DNA from: Actinoplanes sichuanensis | GTDB taxonomy: Bacteria > Actinomycetota > Actinomycetes > Mycobacteriales > Micromonosporaceae | Direction: 5' to 3' | Assembly (NCBI RefSeq): GCF_033097365.1 | Contig: NZ_AP028461.1 | Span: 11,125,501-11,189,500, forward strand | DNA: 64,000 nt | Shown here: positions 37,801 through 46,518 of the stretch, piece by piece | Layout of the letters: every line of letters begins with the position of its first letter | How positions within the stretch are numbered: position 1 is the stretch's first letter | Program-made: the position numbers and the translations under genes | The notes under the pieces: generated by a model | Databases searched by the model: none | What the model was told of the DNA's origin: nothing | The model's input: only the letters and a program-made list of their open reading frames with translations

Positions 37801-39486
37801 TCAGGATCCCCTCGCCACCGCTATCGCATCTGCCAGCTCAATCGCCCTTGCCGCGCCCTCCGGCCGCCGCATTCCCGCCGCGCCCGGACCGCGCGCCCCC
37901 GCCGTCTCCAGCCCGAGCACCGCAGCCCCCGCACCCGGCCGAGCCGCTTCGGTCGTCTCGGCTGGCCGAGCCGCTTCGGCCGTCTCGCCTGGCCGTTTCG
38001 CTCCGGCCGTCTCGGCTGGCCGAGCCGCTCCGGCCGCCTTGCGTGGCCGTTTCGCTCCGGCCGTCTTGTTCGGCCTTTCGGTTCCGGCCGAGCCGTTCGG
38101 ATCGGTTGCGTCCGGCCGGCCTTCCGCCGTGACCGTGAGCAGTGTGGGAATGCCGATCCTCGGTGGTCGCGGGCTCGAGGTCGATGGTCCGACCGGGCCG
38201 GAATCCTCGACCGGGAACCGGCCACCGGGCACCGTCGGCTGACGGACGGTGACCGGGATCTGGACGCCCGGCTCTCCGCCACCGGCCGGACGGTGAGTGA
38301 TCAGGTAGCCGTCGGCGGTCGCTTCGGCGCGCACGTGTGGGCCCGCCGGGCTGCCGCACGCGCGGTCGCACCCCACCCAATGCACCGGGAGGCCGTTGAC
38401 GAAACGGGCCGCCGCGGTGGCGTCGGAACGCACGTCGGCCAGAGATTTCGCGCAGCCCGGCCGGCCGGCGCAGGCGGTCACCCCGGACCACGGTGAGCCC
38501 GACGCCACGGCCAGACCGGCGGTGGCCAGGCGGTCCGCCCAGGTCTCGGCCGCCGACGGCGTCAGATCGGCCACCACGACCCCGCGCCACGGCGTCACGA
38601 CCAGCAGGTCGGCGTCTTCCAAAACCCTCAGCGGTACGTCATTGAGCCGACCCAACGGCACCAGCGCGGCCACCGCCGAGAGCCCGTCCGCCTGGGGCAC
38701 CACGCCGATCAGGTCTCCGGGCTCCGAGGCGTCGACAGGCGTCGCTACCTCGACCGGAACGGGCGGCAGGCCGAGCGCCGCCACCAGCCGCGCCGAGACC
38801 CGGGCCGGGCCGTCGGCCAGCTCACGCAGCCGCCATGCCGCCGCCCCGCTGGACCGCTGTGCCTCCCGCTCGGCCAGGAACGCGTGGGCGGCGGCGAGGA
38901 GCACGGGCACGACGTCGTCAGGATCGGCTCGCAGCCCGGTGTCATGCCCACCGAGCCGAATCACGAACAGGTCGTCGCCGGACGCCGGCCGGGGTCGCGG
39001 AACGACCGCACCGGCCACGGTCGGGCGTGGGGCGGGGCCGGTCGGGACCGCGGCCACGTCGGCGGCCAGCGGGACCTGACCGATGGCGAAGAGGAACTTG
39101 CCGGGCAGGGCGGCAAGCGCGGCGTCAGCCTGGAGCGCGAGGTCGAGCCGACCTACGAGAGCGCGGACCGTGGATCCCGATAGCGGGGGCGCCGCGATGT
39201 TCCGTACGTTGTCATGGGTCTGAGAAGGCAGCAGGCCCGCCGACCGCAACCGGACCGCCAAGGCCGGCGCATCGCTCTGTCGCAATGCTCTGAGCTGCAG
39301 GTTGGCCCGGGAGGTCAGCTCCAGACCGCCGTCGCCGAACTCCTCGGCCAGCTCGCGCAGCGAGCGCAGCTGAGCCCCGGACAGCATCCCCCCGGGCAGC
39401 CGCACCCGGGCCAGCATGCCGTCGGCCGCGGCGTGCAGCCGCAGCGCGCCGGGACAGGCGTCGGTGTCCGACCAACGGGGAGTCAT
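37801..39486 (-). CDS. cobG: Precorrin-3B synthase
   Basis: 561 residues from ATG at 39486 (MTPRWSDTDACPG). CobG is an O2-dependent monooxygenase-like Fe-S enzyme related to nitrite/sulfite reductases. Two ferredoxin-like half-domains are seen (GMLARVRLPGGMLSGAQLRSL and the LELTSRANLQLRAL signature near 55-70), and siroheme/4Fe-4S cysteines are in the CAGRPGCAKS and GCDRACGSP segments near 360-410. The normal enzyme ends near residue 460; this one continues with a Pro/Ala/Arg tail of about 100 residues that includes six 9-residue repeats. It is the first gene of the leftward cobG-cobH-cobIJ set. Confidence 0.93.
   Translation of the reverse strand: MTPRWSDTDACPGALRLHAAADGMLARVRLPGGMLSGAQLRSLRELAEEFGDGGLELTSRANLQLRALRQSDAPALAVRLRSAGLLPSQTHDNVRNIAAPPLSGSTVRALVGRLDLALQADAALAALPGKFLFAIGQVPLAADVAAVPTGPAPRPTVAGAVVPRPRPASGDDLFVIRLGGHDTGLRADPDDVVPVLLAAAHAFLAEREAQRSSGAAAWRLRELADGPARVSARLVAALGLPPVPVEVATPVDASEPGDLIGVVPQADGLSAVAALVPLGRLNDVPLRVLEDADLLVVTPWRGVVVADLTPSAAETWADRLATAGLAVASGSPWSGVTACAGRPGCAKSLADVRSDATAAARFVNGLPVHWVGCDRACGSPAGPHVRAEATADGYLITHRPAGGGEPGVQIPVTVRQPTVPGGRFPVEDSGPVGPSTSSPRPPRIGIPTLLTVTAEGRPDATDPNGSAGTERPNKTAGAKRPRKAAGAARPAETAGAKRPGETAEAARPAETTEAARPGAGAAVLGLETAGARGPGAAGMRRPEGAARAIELADAIAVARGS
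37927..38088 (-). repeat. Six tandem 27-bp units coding a 9-residue repeat in the CobG tail
   Basis: Units read AGTERPNKT, AGAKRPRKA, AGAARPAET, AGAKRPGET, AEAARPAET and TEAARPGAG. They extend the CobG C terminus beyond the family's catalytic domains. Cationic and Pro-rich, they are likely disordered. Confidence 0.93.
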
Positions 39487-39584
39487 GGCCCGGATACTAC
39501 GGCGGGCCCCCGACAGGAATTCACCTCCGTCGTGCGGTGGGTCGGGAGCGTCACAGCGGCCGTTCCACCTTGACGCGGGACACC

Positions 39585-39720
39585 GGGGTTCGGAAAGGTT
39601 AGGGGCCAACGAGCGGCGACGCCGCGGAGGAAGCCGGTGTGAGTCCGGCGCGGTCCCGCCACTGTCACCAGGGGATTCTCTGGGAGCCAGAAACTCCGGT
39701 CGCCGTGATGTCCGTCTACC
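39585..39720 (+). promoter_or_regulatory. Cobalamin (AdoCbl-type) riboswitch upstream of cobN
   Basis: The B12-box core AGCCGGTGTGAGTCCGGCGC followed by GGTCCCGCCACTGT lies at about 39631-39665, with the conserved GCCGGTG, the CGGTCCCGCCACTG box and a downstream GGGAGCCAGAAACTCC stem. The aptamer boundaries are approximate. A hairpin (39721-39736) and SD follow, so ligand binding probably blocks translation of cobN. Confidence 0.95.
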
Positions 39721-39744
39721 CGGGGCGCGGACCCCGAGGGGGAG
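39721..39744 (+). promoter_or_regulatory. Hairpin and Shine-Dalgarno expression platform for cobN
   Basis: CGGGG at 39721-39725 pairs with CCCCG at 39732-39736, closely followed by GGGGGAG at 39738-39744, 6 nt before the GTG start. The riboswitch could switch SD access through alternative pairing of this G-rich segment. Confidence 0.55.
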
Positions 39745-39750
39745 TGCGCT

Positions 39751-42700
39751 GTGTTCCTGCTGCTGTCGACGTCCGACACCGACCTGCTCAGCGCCCGTGC
39801 CAGCGGCTCGGCGTGGCGCCCGGCCAACCCGGCTCGCACCGCTGTCGACGACCTGCCCGCCCTCCTCGACGGGGTCGATCTCGTGGTGGTGCGCATCCTC
39901 GGTGGCCGCCGGGCCTGGGAGGAGGGCATCGACGCGCTGCTCGCGAGCGGCCGGCCGGTGGTCGTCCTCGGTGGTGAGCAGGCGCCCGACGCAGACCTGA
40001 TGAAACTGTCCACGGTGCCGGCCGGTGTCGCCGCGGACGCGCACACCTACCTGGCGCAGGGCGGTGCGGAAAACCTCGCGGCGCTGCACGACTTCCTCTC
40101 CGACACGGTGCTGCTGACCGGCAACGGCTTCGCCCCGGCGGTCGAGACCCCACAGTGGGGTGTCCTGCCCAGGCCGGAGAGCACCGGCCGGGAGACGGTC
40201 GCGGTGCTCTACTACCGCGCCCACCACATGGCCGGCAACACCGCGTTCGTCGAGGCGCTGTGCCGGGCGATCGAGGCCAAGGGTGGCCGCGCGCTGCCGA
40301 TCTTCACGGCCTCACTACGGACCGCTCCGCCGGATCTGCTGGCCGAGCTACGCAAGGCGGACGCGCTGGTGGTGACGGTTCTGGCCGCCGGCGGCACCCG
40401 TCCGGCCACGGCGAGCGCGGGCGGTGACGACGAGGCGTGGGATGTGGGCGTGCTCGCCGACCTGGACGTGCCGATCCTCCAGGGCCTGTGCCTGACCAGC
40501 TCGCGGGCCGCGTGGGAGGCCAGCGACGACGGTCTCTCCCCGCTGGACGCGGCGACGCAGGTGGCGATTCCCGAGTTCGACGGGCGGATCATCACGGTGC
40601 CGTTCTCGTTCAAGGAGATCGACGAGGACGGTCTTTCGGTCTACGTCGCCGACCCGGAGCGGGCGCTGCGGGTGGCCGGGATCGCGGTCGCGCACGCCCG
40701 GCTGCGGCACGTGCCACCGGCCGAGCGGCGCATCGCATTGATGCTGTCGGCCTACCCGACCAAGCACTCCCGGATCGGCAATGCGGTCGGTCTGGACACT
40801 CCGGCGTCGACGGTCGCGTTGATCAAGGCCTTCAAGGAGCGCGGATACCAGGTCGGTTCCTTCGCCGACTACGACGGCGACGGCCTGATCCACACGCTGA
40901 TCGCCGCCGGTGGCCAGGATCCCGACTGGCTGACCGAGGAGCAGCTCTCGGAGAACAAGGTCCGGATCTCGGGTTCGGCCTACGAGTCCTGGTTCGTGAC
41001 GCTGCCGGAGGACTTCCGGGAGAGCGTCGTGCAGCACTGGGGGCCGCCCCCCGGCGAGCTGTACACCGACGGCGGCGACATCGTGCTGGCCGCGCTTCGC
41101 GACGAGAACATCGTGGTGATGGTGCAGCCGCCGCGCGGTTTCGGTGCCAACCCGGTCGCGATCTACCACGACCCCGACCTGCCGCCGTCGCATCACTACC
41201 TGGCAGCGTATCGGTGGCTGGCCGACGAGTTCGGCGCGCACGCCGTCGTGCACGTCGGCAAGCACGGCAACCTGGAGTGGCTGCCCGGCAAGAACGTCGG
41301 CATGTCCGCTTCGGACGGCACCGACGCGGCGCTCGGCGACCTGCCGCTGATCTACCCGTTCCTGGTCAACGACCCGGGCGAGGGCACCCAGGCCAAGCGC
41401 CGGGCGCACGCCACCCTGGTCGACCACCTGATCCCGCCGATGGCCCGCGCCGAGTCCTACGGTGACATCGCCCGGCTGGAGCAGCTTCTCGACGAGCACG
41501 CCAACATCGCGGCTCTCGACCCGGCGAAGCTACCGGCGATCCGCGCGCAGATCTGGACCCTGATCCAGGCCGCCAAGATGGACCACGACCTCGGCCAGGC
41601 CAATCGGCCTGACGACGAGGAGTTCGACGACTTCATCATGCACATCGACGGATGGCTGTGTGAGGTCAAGGACGTCCAGATCCGCGACGGGCTACACGTG
41701 CTCGGTGCGGCCCCGACCGGCGAGGCGCGGATCAATCTGGTGCTGGCCATGCTGCGGGCCAGGCAGATGTGGGCGGGCAAGGTGGCGGCCCTGCCGGGTC
41801 TGCGGGAGGCGCTGGGCCTGACCGAGGACGCGTCCACCGCGGAGACCGATCGGGTGGAGGCGGAAGCCCGCGAGTTGATCACGAAGATGGAAGAGGCCGG
41901 CTGGCCGACGGCCATTCCCGATATCTCCGACAATCAAGACGTGGTGCGTGTCCTGGAGTTCGCCGCCACCGAGGTGGTGCCCCGGCTCGCCAAGACCACC
42001 GACGAGCTCACCCACGTCCTGCACGCGCTCGACGGCGGTTACGTCCCGGCCGGTCCCAGCGGCTCCCCGCTGCGCGGCCTGATCAATGTGCTGCCCACCG
42101 GCCGTAACTTCTACTCGGTCGACCCGAAGGCGATCCCCAGCCAGCTCGCCTGGGAGACCGGCCAGGCGATGGCCGAGTCGCTGCTCGACCGCTACCGCGC
42201 CGACCACGGCGAGTGGCCCCGCTCGGTCGGCCTCTCCGCCTGGGGGACCAGCGCCATGCGGACCGCGGGCGACGACATCGCCGAGATTCTGGCCCTGATC
42301 GGGGTCCGCCCGATCTGGGACCCGGCGTCCCGGCGCGTCACCGGGCTGGAGCCGATCACAGCCGAGGAACTGGGCCGTCCTCGCATCGACGTGACGGTCC
42401 GCATCTCGGGCTTCTTCCGGGACGCGTTCCCGCACGTGGTGGCGCTGCTCGACGACGCCTTCAAGCTGATCGCCGAGCTCGACGAGCCGGACAACTACGT
42501 CCGCGAGCACGCGCTGCGCGACCAGAGTGAGCACGGCGACTGGCGACGGGCGCGGACGCGGATCTTCGGGTCCCGCCCCGGGGCGTACGGTGCCGGCATC
42601 CTGCCTCTGATGGACAGCCGGAACTGGCGGGACGACGCCGACCTGGCCGAGGTGTATGCGGTGTGGGGCGGGTTCGCCTACGGCCGTGACCTGGACGGGG

Positions 42701-43281
42701 TTCCGGCCCGCGGGGACATGGAGAACGCCTACCGGCGGATCGACGTGGCCGCGAAGAACATCGACACCCGCGAGCACGACATCATCGACTCGGACGACTA
42801 CTTCCAGTACCACGGCGGCATGATCGCCACGGTGCGCGCGCTGACCGGTAAGGCGCCCGCCGCGTACATCGGTGACTCCACCAACCCGGACCAGGCACGG
42901 ACCCGCAGCCTGACCGAGGAGACCGCCCGGATCTTCCGGGCCCGGGTGGTGAACCCACGCTGGATCGCCGCGATGCGCCGGCACGGCTACAAGGGCGCGT
43001 TCGAGCTGGCCGCGACGGTCGACTACCTGTTCGGCTACGACGCGACCGCGGGTGTGGTCACCGACTGGATGTATGAGCAGCTCGCGGCGAGCTACGTGCT
43101 GGACGCGGAGAACCAGGAGTTCATGCGCCAGTCCAACCCGTGGGCGCTGCACGGCATCACCGAGCGCCTGCTGGAGGCGGCCGACCGCAAACTGTGGGAC
43201 TCGCCGGAGCCGGAGACGCTGGCCGCCCTCCAGCAGCTCTACCTGGAGACGGAGGGCGACCTGGAGGACGGGCCGGCGTAA
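39751..43281 (+). CDS. cobN: Cobaltochelatase, CobN subunit
   Basis: 1176 residues from GTG at 39751, with GGGGGAG 6 nt upstream, just after the riboswitch. CobN is the large subunit of the ATP-dependent CobNST complex that inserts Co2+ into hydrogenobyrinate a,c-diamide. Recognisable segments: RHVPPAERRIALMLSAYPTKHSRIGNAVGLDTP, VHVGKHGNLEWLPGKNVGMS, VLPTGRNFYSVDPKAIPS and LSAWGTSAMRTAGDDIAEIL, and the end GSRPGAYGAGILPLMDSRNWR. It is within the normal size range. CobS and CobT are not in the window. Expressed opposite to cobG-H-IJ. Confidence 0.97.
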   Translation: MFLLLSTSDTDLLSARASGSAWRPANPARTAVDDLPALLDGVDLVVVRILGGRRAWEEGIDALLASGRPVVVLGGEQAPDADLMKLSTVPAGVAADAHTYLAQGGAENLAALHDFLSDTVLLTGNGFAPAVETPQWGVLPRPESTGRETVAVLYYRAHHMAGNTAFVEALCRAIEAKGGRALPIFTASLRTAPPDLLAELRKADALVVTVLAAGGTRPATASAGGDDEAWDVGVLADLDVPILQGLCLTSSRAAWEASDDGLSPLDAATQVAIPEFDGRIITVPFSFKEIDEDGLSVYVADPERALRVAGIAVAHARLRHVPPAERRIALMLSAYPTKHSRIGNAVGLDTPASTVALIKAFKERGYQVGSFADYDGDGLIHTLIAAGGQDPDWLTEEQLSENKVRISGSAYESWFVTLPEDFRESVVQHWGPPPGELYTDGGDIVLAALRDENIVVMVQPPRGFGANPVAIYHDPDLPPSHHYLAAYRWLADEFGAHAVVHVGKHGNLEWLPGKNVGMSASDGTDAALGDLPLIYPFLVNDPGEGTQAKRRAHATLVDHLIPPMARAESYGDIARLEQLLDEHANIAALDPAKLPAIRAQIWTLIQAAKMDHDLGQANRPDDEEFDDFIMHIDGWLCEVKDVQIRDGLHVLGAAPTGEARINLVLAMLRARQMWAGKVAALPGLREALGLTEDASTAETDRVEAEARELITKMEEAGWPTAIPDISDNQDVVRVLEFAATEVVPRLAKTTDELTHVLHALDGGYVPAGPSGSPLRGLINVLPTGRNFYSVDPKAIPSQLAWETGQAMAESLLDRYRADHGEWPRSVGLSAWGTSAMRTAGDDIAEILALIGVRPIWDPASRRVTGLEPITAEELGRPRIDVTVRISGFFRDAFPHVVALLDDAFKLIAELDEPDNYVREHALRDQSEHGDWRRARTRIFGSRPGAYGAGILPLMDSRNWRDDADLAEVYAVWGGFAYGRDLDGVPARGDMENAYRRIDVAAKNIDTREHDIIDSDDYFQYHGGMIATVRALTGKAPAAYIGDSTNPDQARTRSLTEETARIFRARVVNPRWIAAMRRHGYKGAFELAATVDYLFGYDATAGVVTDWMYEQLAASYVLDAENQEFMRQSNPWALHGITERLLEAADRKLWDSPEPETLAALQQLYLETEGDLEDGPA

Positions 43282-43390
43282 CGGTGCTGGCCCGGCTTGA
43301 CGAAGGTTATATGCCGAGGTAGGTTTCTAATGCCTCGGTCTGACTGAGGTGAAGTCTAAGTACATTGCCCAGGCTCTTCGCTTGAAGGGC

Positions 43391-43406
43391 CGACCCCTTC
43401 GGGTCG
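43391..43406. terminator. CGACCC-CTTC-GGGTCG hairpin downstream of cobN
   Basis: A perfect 6-bp GC stem with a 4-nt loop. It could terminate the cobN transcript, but it is 110 nt past the stop and has no T run. Confidence 0.35.
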
Positions 43407-43528
43407 CAGAGCAGGTGCAGGGAGCTACGCGGGTGGGCACTCGTGGGGCTCCGTCCAGGATTCGGTTCGTCCGCCCTGGCACACCACTCTGCTTATGCCA
43501 TCGGCAGTGTGAATTGTGTGCACTACAG

Positions 43529-43550
43529 GAAGCCGATCTTTCGGCTTTCT
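43529..43550 (+). terminator. Hairpin before the LOTUS gene (AAGCCGA/TCGGCTT)
   Basis: AAGCCGA (43530-43536), loop TCTT and TCGGCTT (43541-43547) are followed by TCTGTAT, so this resembles an intrinsic terminator or attenuator. It lies 31 nt upstream of the next start, and might cut read-through from cobN. Confidence 0.45.
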
Positions 43551-43580
43551 GTATATGCACCTCACACTGAGAGGCAAGTT

Positions 43581-44498
43581 GTGGAATTCCTTCCCCCCTC
43601 CCTGCCGCCCCGCAGTCCGTCTGCGCCGAGCATCGAGCGTGCCTTCGACGCGCTGGTCAGCGTGGTCGGTGAGATGCAGTCTACCGGCCGTTCGATGCGG
43701 TCAGCCGGCATCAAGCCGCGCTTGGTAACGATGCTCGGCGGCTTCAACGAGGCCGACTATGGCTTCGACAAGTTCCGTGACTTTCTCAACGCCGCGCAGA
43801 AGGCCGGCCGAGTGGAACTGCGTGGTGCCGTGTCTGGTCCGGACCTCGATGTCGTCCTGCCCGAGCGGGAGACGGCGCCTGTGCCGTCTATACGCCCGGT
43901 GCAGAGTCGGATCCGAGCCGATCTCTGGGGCACCTTCATGGACTGGACGCCGGGCATCAGCCGTGTCTTCGATTTGGACAACGGTGTAGCGCGGCGGGTG
44001 CTTCCGACTGATGACGACGAGATGCGTGAGTTGCGCCGTCGGATCGAGACGAGCGATGGACGGTTCCCCAAGATCGAGCCGGTGTCCCTCGACCTCCAGT
44101 TGAACTGGGCCAGAAAGTTCCTGGCGGTGCAGAACAGCGCGAGTGACCGAGAGCAGCTGGCCGACGCGCTCGGCACCGATCGGCCGCTGCAGGAGTTCAC
44201 TCGGCTCGTCAGGACGATGCCGATCGGCCCCGCATGGGCTTCCTTCCGCAACGGCAAGGTCGCCGATGAGGTCAAGAAGTGGGCCGAGAACAACAATGTG
44301 ACGCTCGATCCGTATGCGCCTCTGGAACCGCCCACGCCGACGATACGACCGGCGAGCACCACATCGTTGCATCCGCACGGGTCGGGAACCGTCGACATCG
44401 ATGCGGTACGACAGACATGGCACCAGCTGATCGACCGGATGTCGATCGAGGAGCTGCTGGCGCTGCCCATCACTCTTGGTCAGTTCTACCGGCGGTGA
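43581..44498 (+). CDS. LOTUS (OST-HTH)-like and UPF0158-like domain protein
   Basis: 305 residues from GTG at 43581, with GAGAGG 5-6 nt upstream; an open frame extends upstream but looks non-coding. Residues about 18-94 resemble a LOTUS/OST-HTH winged helix: AFDALVSVVGEMQSTGRSMR, then GGFNEADYGFDKFRDFLNAA (YGF-KF-DFL signature). Residues about 115-275 resemble UPF0158: VFDLDNGVARRV, a LDLQLNWARKFLA helix, and RTMPIGPAWASFRNGKVADE then VKKWAENNN. LOTUS domains bind RNA or partner nucleases; UPF0158 has no known function. The pairing is inferred from motif patterns, without a profile search. It is coupled to the next gene (3-nt gap). Confidence 0.6.
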   Translation: MEFLPPSLPPRSPSAPSIERAFDALVSVVGEMQSTGRSMRSAGIKPRLVTMLGGFNEADYGFDKFRDFLNAAQKAGRVELRGAVSGPDLDVVLPERETAPVPSIRPVQSRIRADLWGTFMDWTPGISRVFDLDNGVARRVLPTDDDEMRELRRRIETSDGRFPKIEPVSLDLQLNWARKFLAVQNSASDREQLADALGTDRPLQEFTRLVRTMPIGPAWASFRNGKVADEVKKWAENNNVTLDPYAPLEPPTPTIRPASTTSLHPHGSGTVDIDAVRQTWHQLIDRMSIEELLALPITLGQFYRR

Positions 44499-44501
44499 TC
44501 G

Positions 44502-45785
44502 GTGTCCTCGCCAAGCTCCGGGCGGCCTGGTCGACCCGATAAGCAGGGTGCCCGCAATGATCTTACGCTTCGCGGCCTGCTCGACGCCGAGCCGCGGGTG
44601 ATGTCGCCATCGGAGGCTGGCAGTTCACGGATCAGCGGCGTTCTCGACCGCTCGCGCCGCGACCGGAATCGGACGCCCTCTGCTGTCCGGCAGTCGCTGA
44701 GCCGTGGCGCTGAGGGCATCAAGCAGATGCAGGCGTTGGTGGACGAGGTCGCGCGGACGCGCGGCCCTCGTGCAGCGGGTCTCGTGCTGTCACTTCTCAC
44801 GGAGGCGCACCGCTCAGTCGATCTCGGCAACGGGCTTTGGTTTCTGGCTGTGATCGTCAAGGACGACGGGCCGGAGCCGGTAGAGATAGCGGTATGGGCA
44901 CGGTGTCGTCTGCGGGACACCGAAGGCGGGTGGGTGGCGCCGGAACTCGAGGAATACCAGGAGTGCGCCGTATCCAGCGACGCCGATATCCTGCGGATGG
45001 CACTCGAGTTGATCGCGATGGAGGTCGGCTGGGTCCCGCCGCCGTCATCCGGCGATGAGGTGTTCCTCCTGCTCGGCCCGGTCGCCACGCGGGTTATGAA
45101 CGGCGACGCGCGTCAGGAGCTGAACGCGATGAGTGCCGTGGCTGGCGTGCGCCTCGTCACTGTCGCCGTGCCCGAGGATGCCTCGAGCAGACCGTGGCAG
45201 ACCGCCCGTCGTCAGGTCCGGGAGTCCGCTCACCGGGTGGTGGCTGTCGCCGCTGAAGACGAGAAGGGTGCCAGGAAGCTTATCGAGTCGATTCGTGACG
45301 GCCGACGGCCGGTGACCGTCGTCCTGCCGGAATCGAATCCGCCTGCGCTGGTCGACGGAATCCTCGCGGCTCTTCCGGTCACGGGTGCGCTCGCGTCGAC
45401 GCGTCCCACCCCCACGAGTGCCCCTACCCGGGTACGGCACAAGATGGTGCTGACTAAAGTCGACAGCGCGCCACACTTCGATGTCATGCGGGAGTCGGGC
45501 CGCCTCTGTTCACACAACAACCCGTTCACGGTGACCGCCCGCGGTGCCCCAAAGAAATTCGCGGGCATCGAGAAGTATCTGCTTAAGTATCATGCTGGAG
45601 CGGTACTGGCGGTCGCGTACGGGTGCAAGGCTTCGGGCTGTCACATCGTTCGTATTGAATTCGAAGTCGAGACGCCCGCTGGGCCGGTCGGCGACGCCTC
45701 GCCCTTGGTCCCACCCCGCCCCCCGCCGTCGGCACTGGTCATCGAGATTCCCGCCCAGGCCGGCGCAGCAGATAGGTGTCCATGA
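44502..45785 (+). CDS. Protein of unknown function, cassette partner
   Basis: 427 residues from GTG at 44502, 3 nt after the previous stop, so probably co-translated. N-terminal 1-75 is basic and disordered-looking. Residues about 95-300 have alternating predicted beta strands and helices (GLWFLAVIVKDDG, VFLLLGPVATRVM, VRLVTVAVPE, HRVVAVAAEDEKGARKLI, VTVVLPESN). A Pro/Thr linker separates a C-terminal part (about 330-400) with RLCSHNNP and YGCKASGCH, which could bind a metal. I do not recognise the family. Base use is less GC-biased than the cob genes. The 3' end overlaps convergent cobF by 47 nt. Confidence 0.55.
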   Translation: MSSPSSGRPGRPDKQGARNDLTLRGLLDAEPRVMSPSEAGSSRISGVLDRSRRDRNRTPSAVRQSLSRGAEGIKQMQALVDEVARTRGPRAAGLVLSLLTEAHRSVDLGNGLWFLAVIVKDDGPEPVEIAVWARCRLRDTEGGWVAPELEEYQECAVSSDADILRMALELIAMEVGWVPPPSSGDEVFLLLGPVATRVMNGDARQELNAMSAVAGVRLVTVAVPEDASSRPWQTARRQVRESAHRVVAVAAEDEKGARKLIESIRDGRRPVTVVLPESNPPALVDGILAALPVTGALASTRPTPTSAPTRVRHKMVLTKVDSAPHFDVMRESGRLCSHNNPFTVTARGAPKKFAGIEKYLLKYHAGAVLAVAYGCKASGCHIVRIEFEVETPAGPVGDASPLVPPRPPPSALVIEIPAQAGAADRCP

Positions 45786-46518
45786 TCCAGCCGTGCCGCT
45801 CGCGGGCCTCGGTCCGTGTCTTCACGATCTCATCGCCCACCTCGGCGACCGGTCCGGCCGCCAGCAGCTCGTCGGGCGTGCTCACGTAGGCGCCCCAGTA
45901 GATGTCGGCGTCCGGGTATTTCGTGAACGCGTGCTGGGCGTCGAGCATCACGACCACGTCGTCGGCGCCTTCCGGCCAGCCCTCGGCCAGCCGACGACCG
46001 GTGGTGATCTGGAACGGCTGCCCCACCCGGTTGAGCCCGACCCGGTGCTTGGCGGCCAGCGCCGACACACTGCTGATGCCGGGGATCACCTCGAACTCGA
46101 ACTCGACCGCCCCACGCTCCAGAATCTCCTCGAGGATGGCGATCGTGGAGTCGTAGAGCCCCGGGTCGCCCCATACCAGGATCGAGCCGGTCTCGTCGTC
46201 CTTCAGATGCTCGACGATCAGCTCCTCCAGGACCAGGGACCGCCGGTGCCGCCAGTCGGCGACGGTGCCGGTGTAGTCGGCCGGGGTGCGATCACGATCC
46301 GGGTCGCGGCCCTCGATGATCCGCTTCCGCGGCTGCGAGTAGCCCCGGATCAGGCGTTCCCGCAGCTCGATCAGGCTCGCCTTGGTCTCACCCTTGTCGA
46401 GCAGGAAGAACACGTCGGTCCGGCCGATCGCCTTCGCCGCTTGCAGGGTCAGATGGTCCGGGTCGCCCGCGCCGATCCCGACTACACAGATCTTCCGCAC
46501 GCCCTGAGTCTGCCTCAC
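45739..46518 (-). CDS. cobF: Precorrin-6A synthase (deacetylating)
   Basis: 259 residues; the GTG at 46518 overlaps the stop of the response-regulator gene, though a later GTG (VRKICVVG) is possible. It is a SAM-dependent C1 methyltransferase that also removes the acetyl group of precorrin-5, an enzyme specific to the aerobic pathway. The fold signatures are ICVVGIGAGDPDHLTLQAAKAI, SILVWGDPGLYDSTIAIL and FEVIPGISSVSALAAKH, with a C-terminal HGWIMDTYLLR. It is separated from cobN by the LOTUS cassette. It is on the opposite strand to cobN. Confidence 0.95.
   Translation of the reverse strand: MRQTQGVRKICVVGIGAGDPDHLTLQAAKAIGRTDVFFLLDKGETKASLIELRERLIRGYSQPRKRIIEGRDPDRDRTPADYTGTVADWRHRRSLVLEELIVEHLKDDETGSILVWGDPGLYDSTIAILEEILERGAVEFEFEVIPGISSVSALAAKHRVGLNRVGQPFQITTGRRLAEGWPEGADDVVVMLDAQHAFTKYPDADIYWGAYVSTPDELLAAGPVAEVGDEIVKTRTEARERHGWIMDTYLLRRPGRESR

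Larger units (their letters stand above)
43282..43580. other. Intergenic region between cobN and the LOTUS cassette
   Basis: About 300 bp with visibly lower G+C than the flanks. It contains a weak CCGAGG/CCTCGG inverted repeat (43314-43338), a hairpin at 43391-43406 and another at 43529-43548. Open frames through it are not in keeping with actinobacterial third-position bias. I find no tRNA or attachment-site duplication, although the ends of the cassette have not been compared by search. Confidence 0.6.

Noticed and set aside
43420..43500. Possible tRNA or attachment site near the cassette
   Set aside because: A GGTTCGTCC word resembles a T-loop but no cloverleaf or CCA end can be built, and no direct repeat was seen at the far end.
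43443..43580. Upstream extension of the LOTUS gene
   Set aside because: Contains a hairpin and non-biased codons; GTG at 43581 has an SD.
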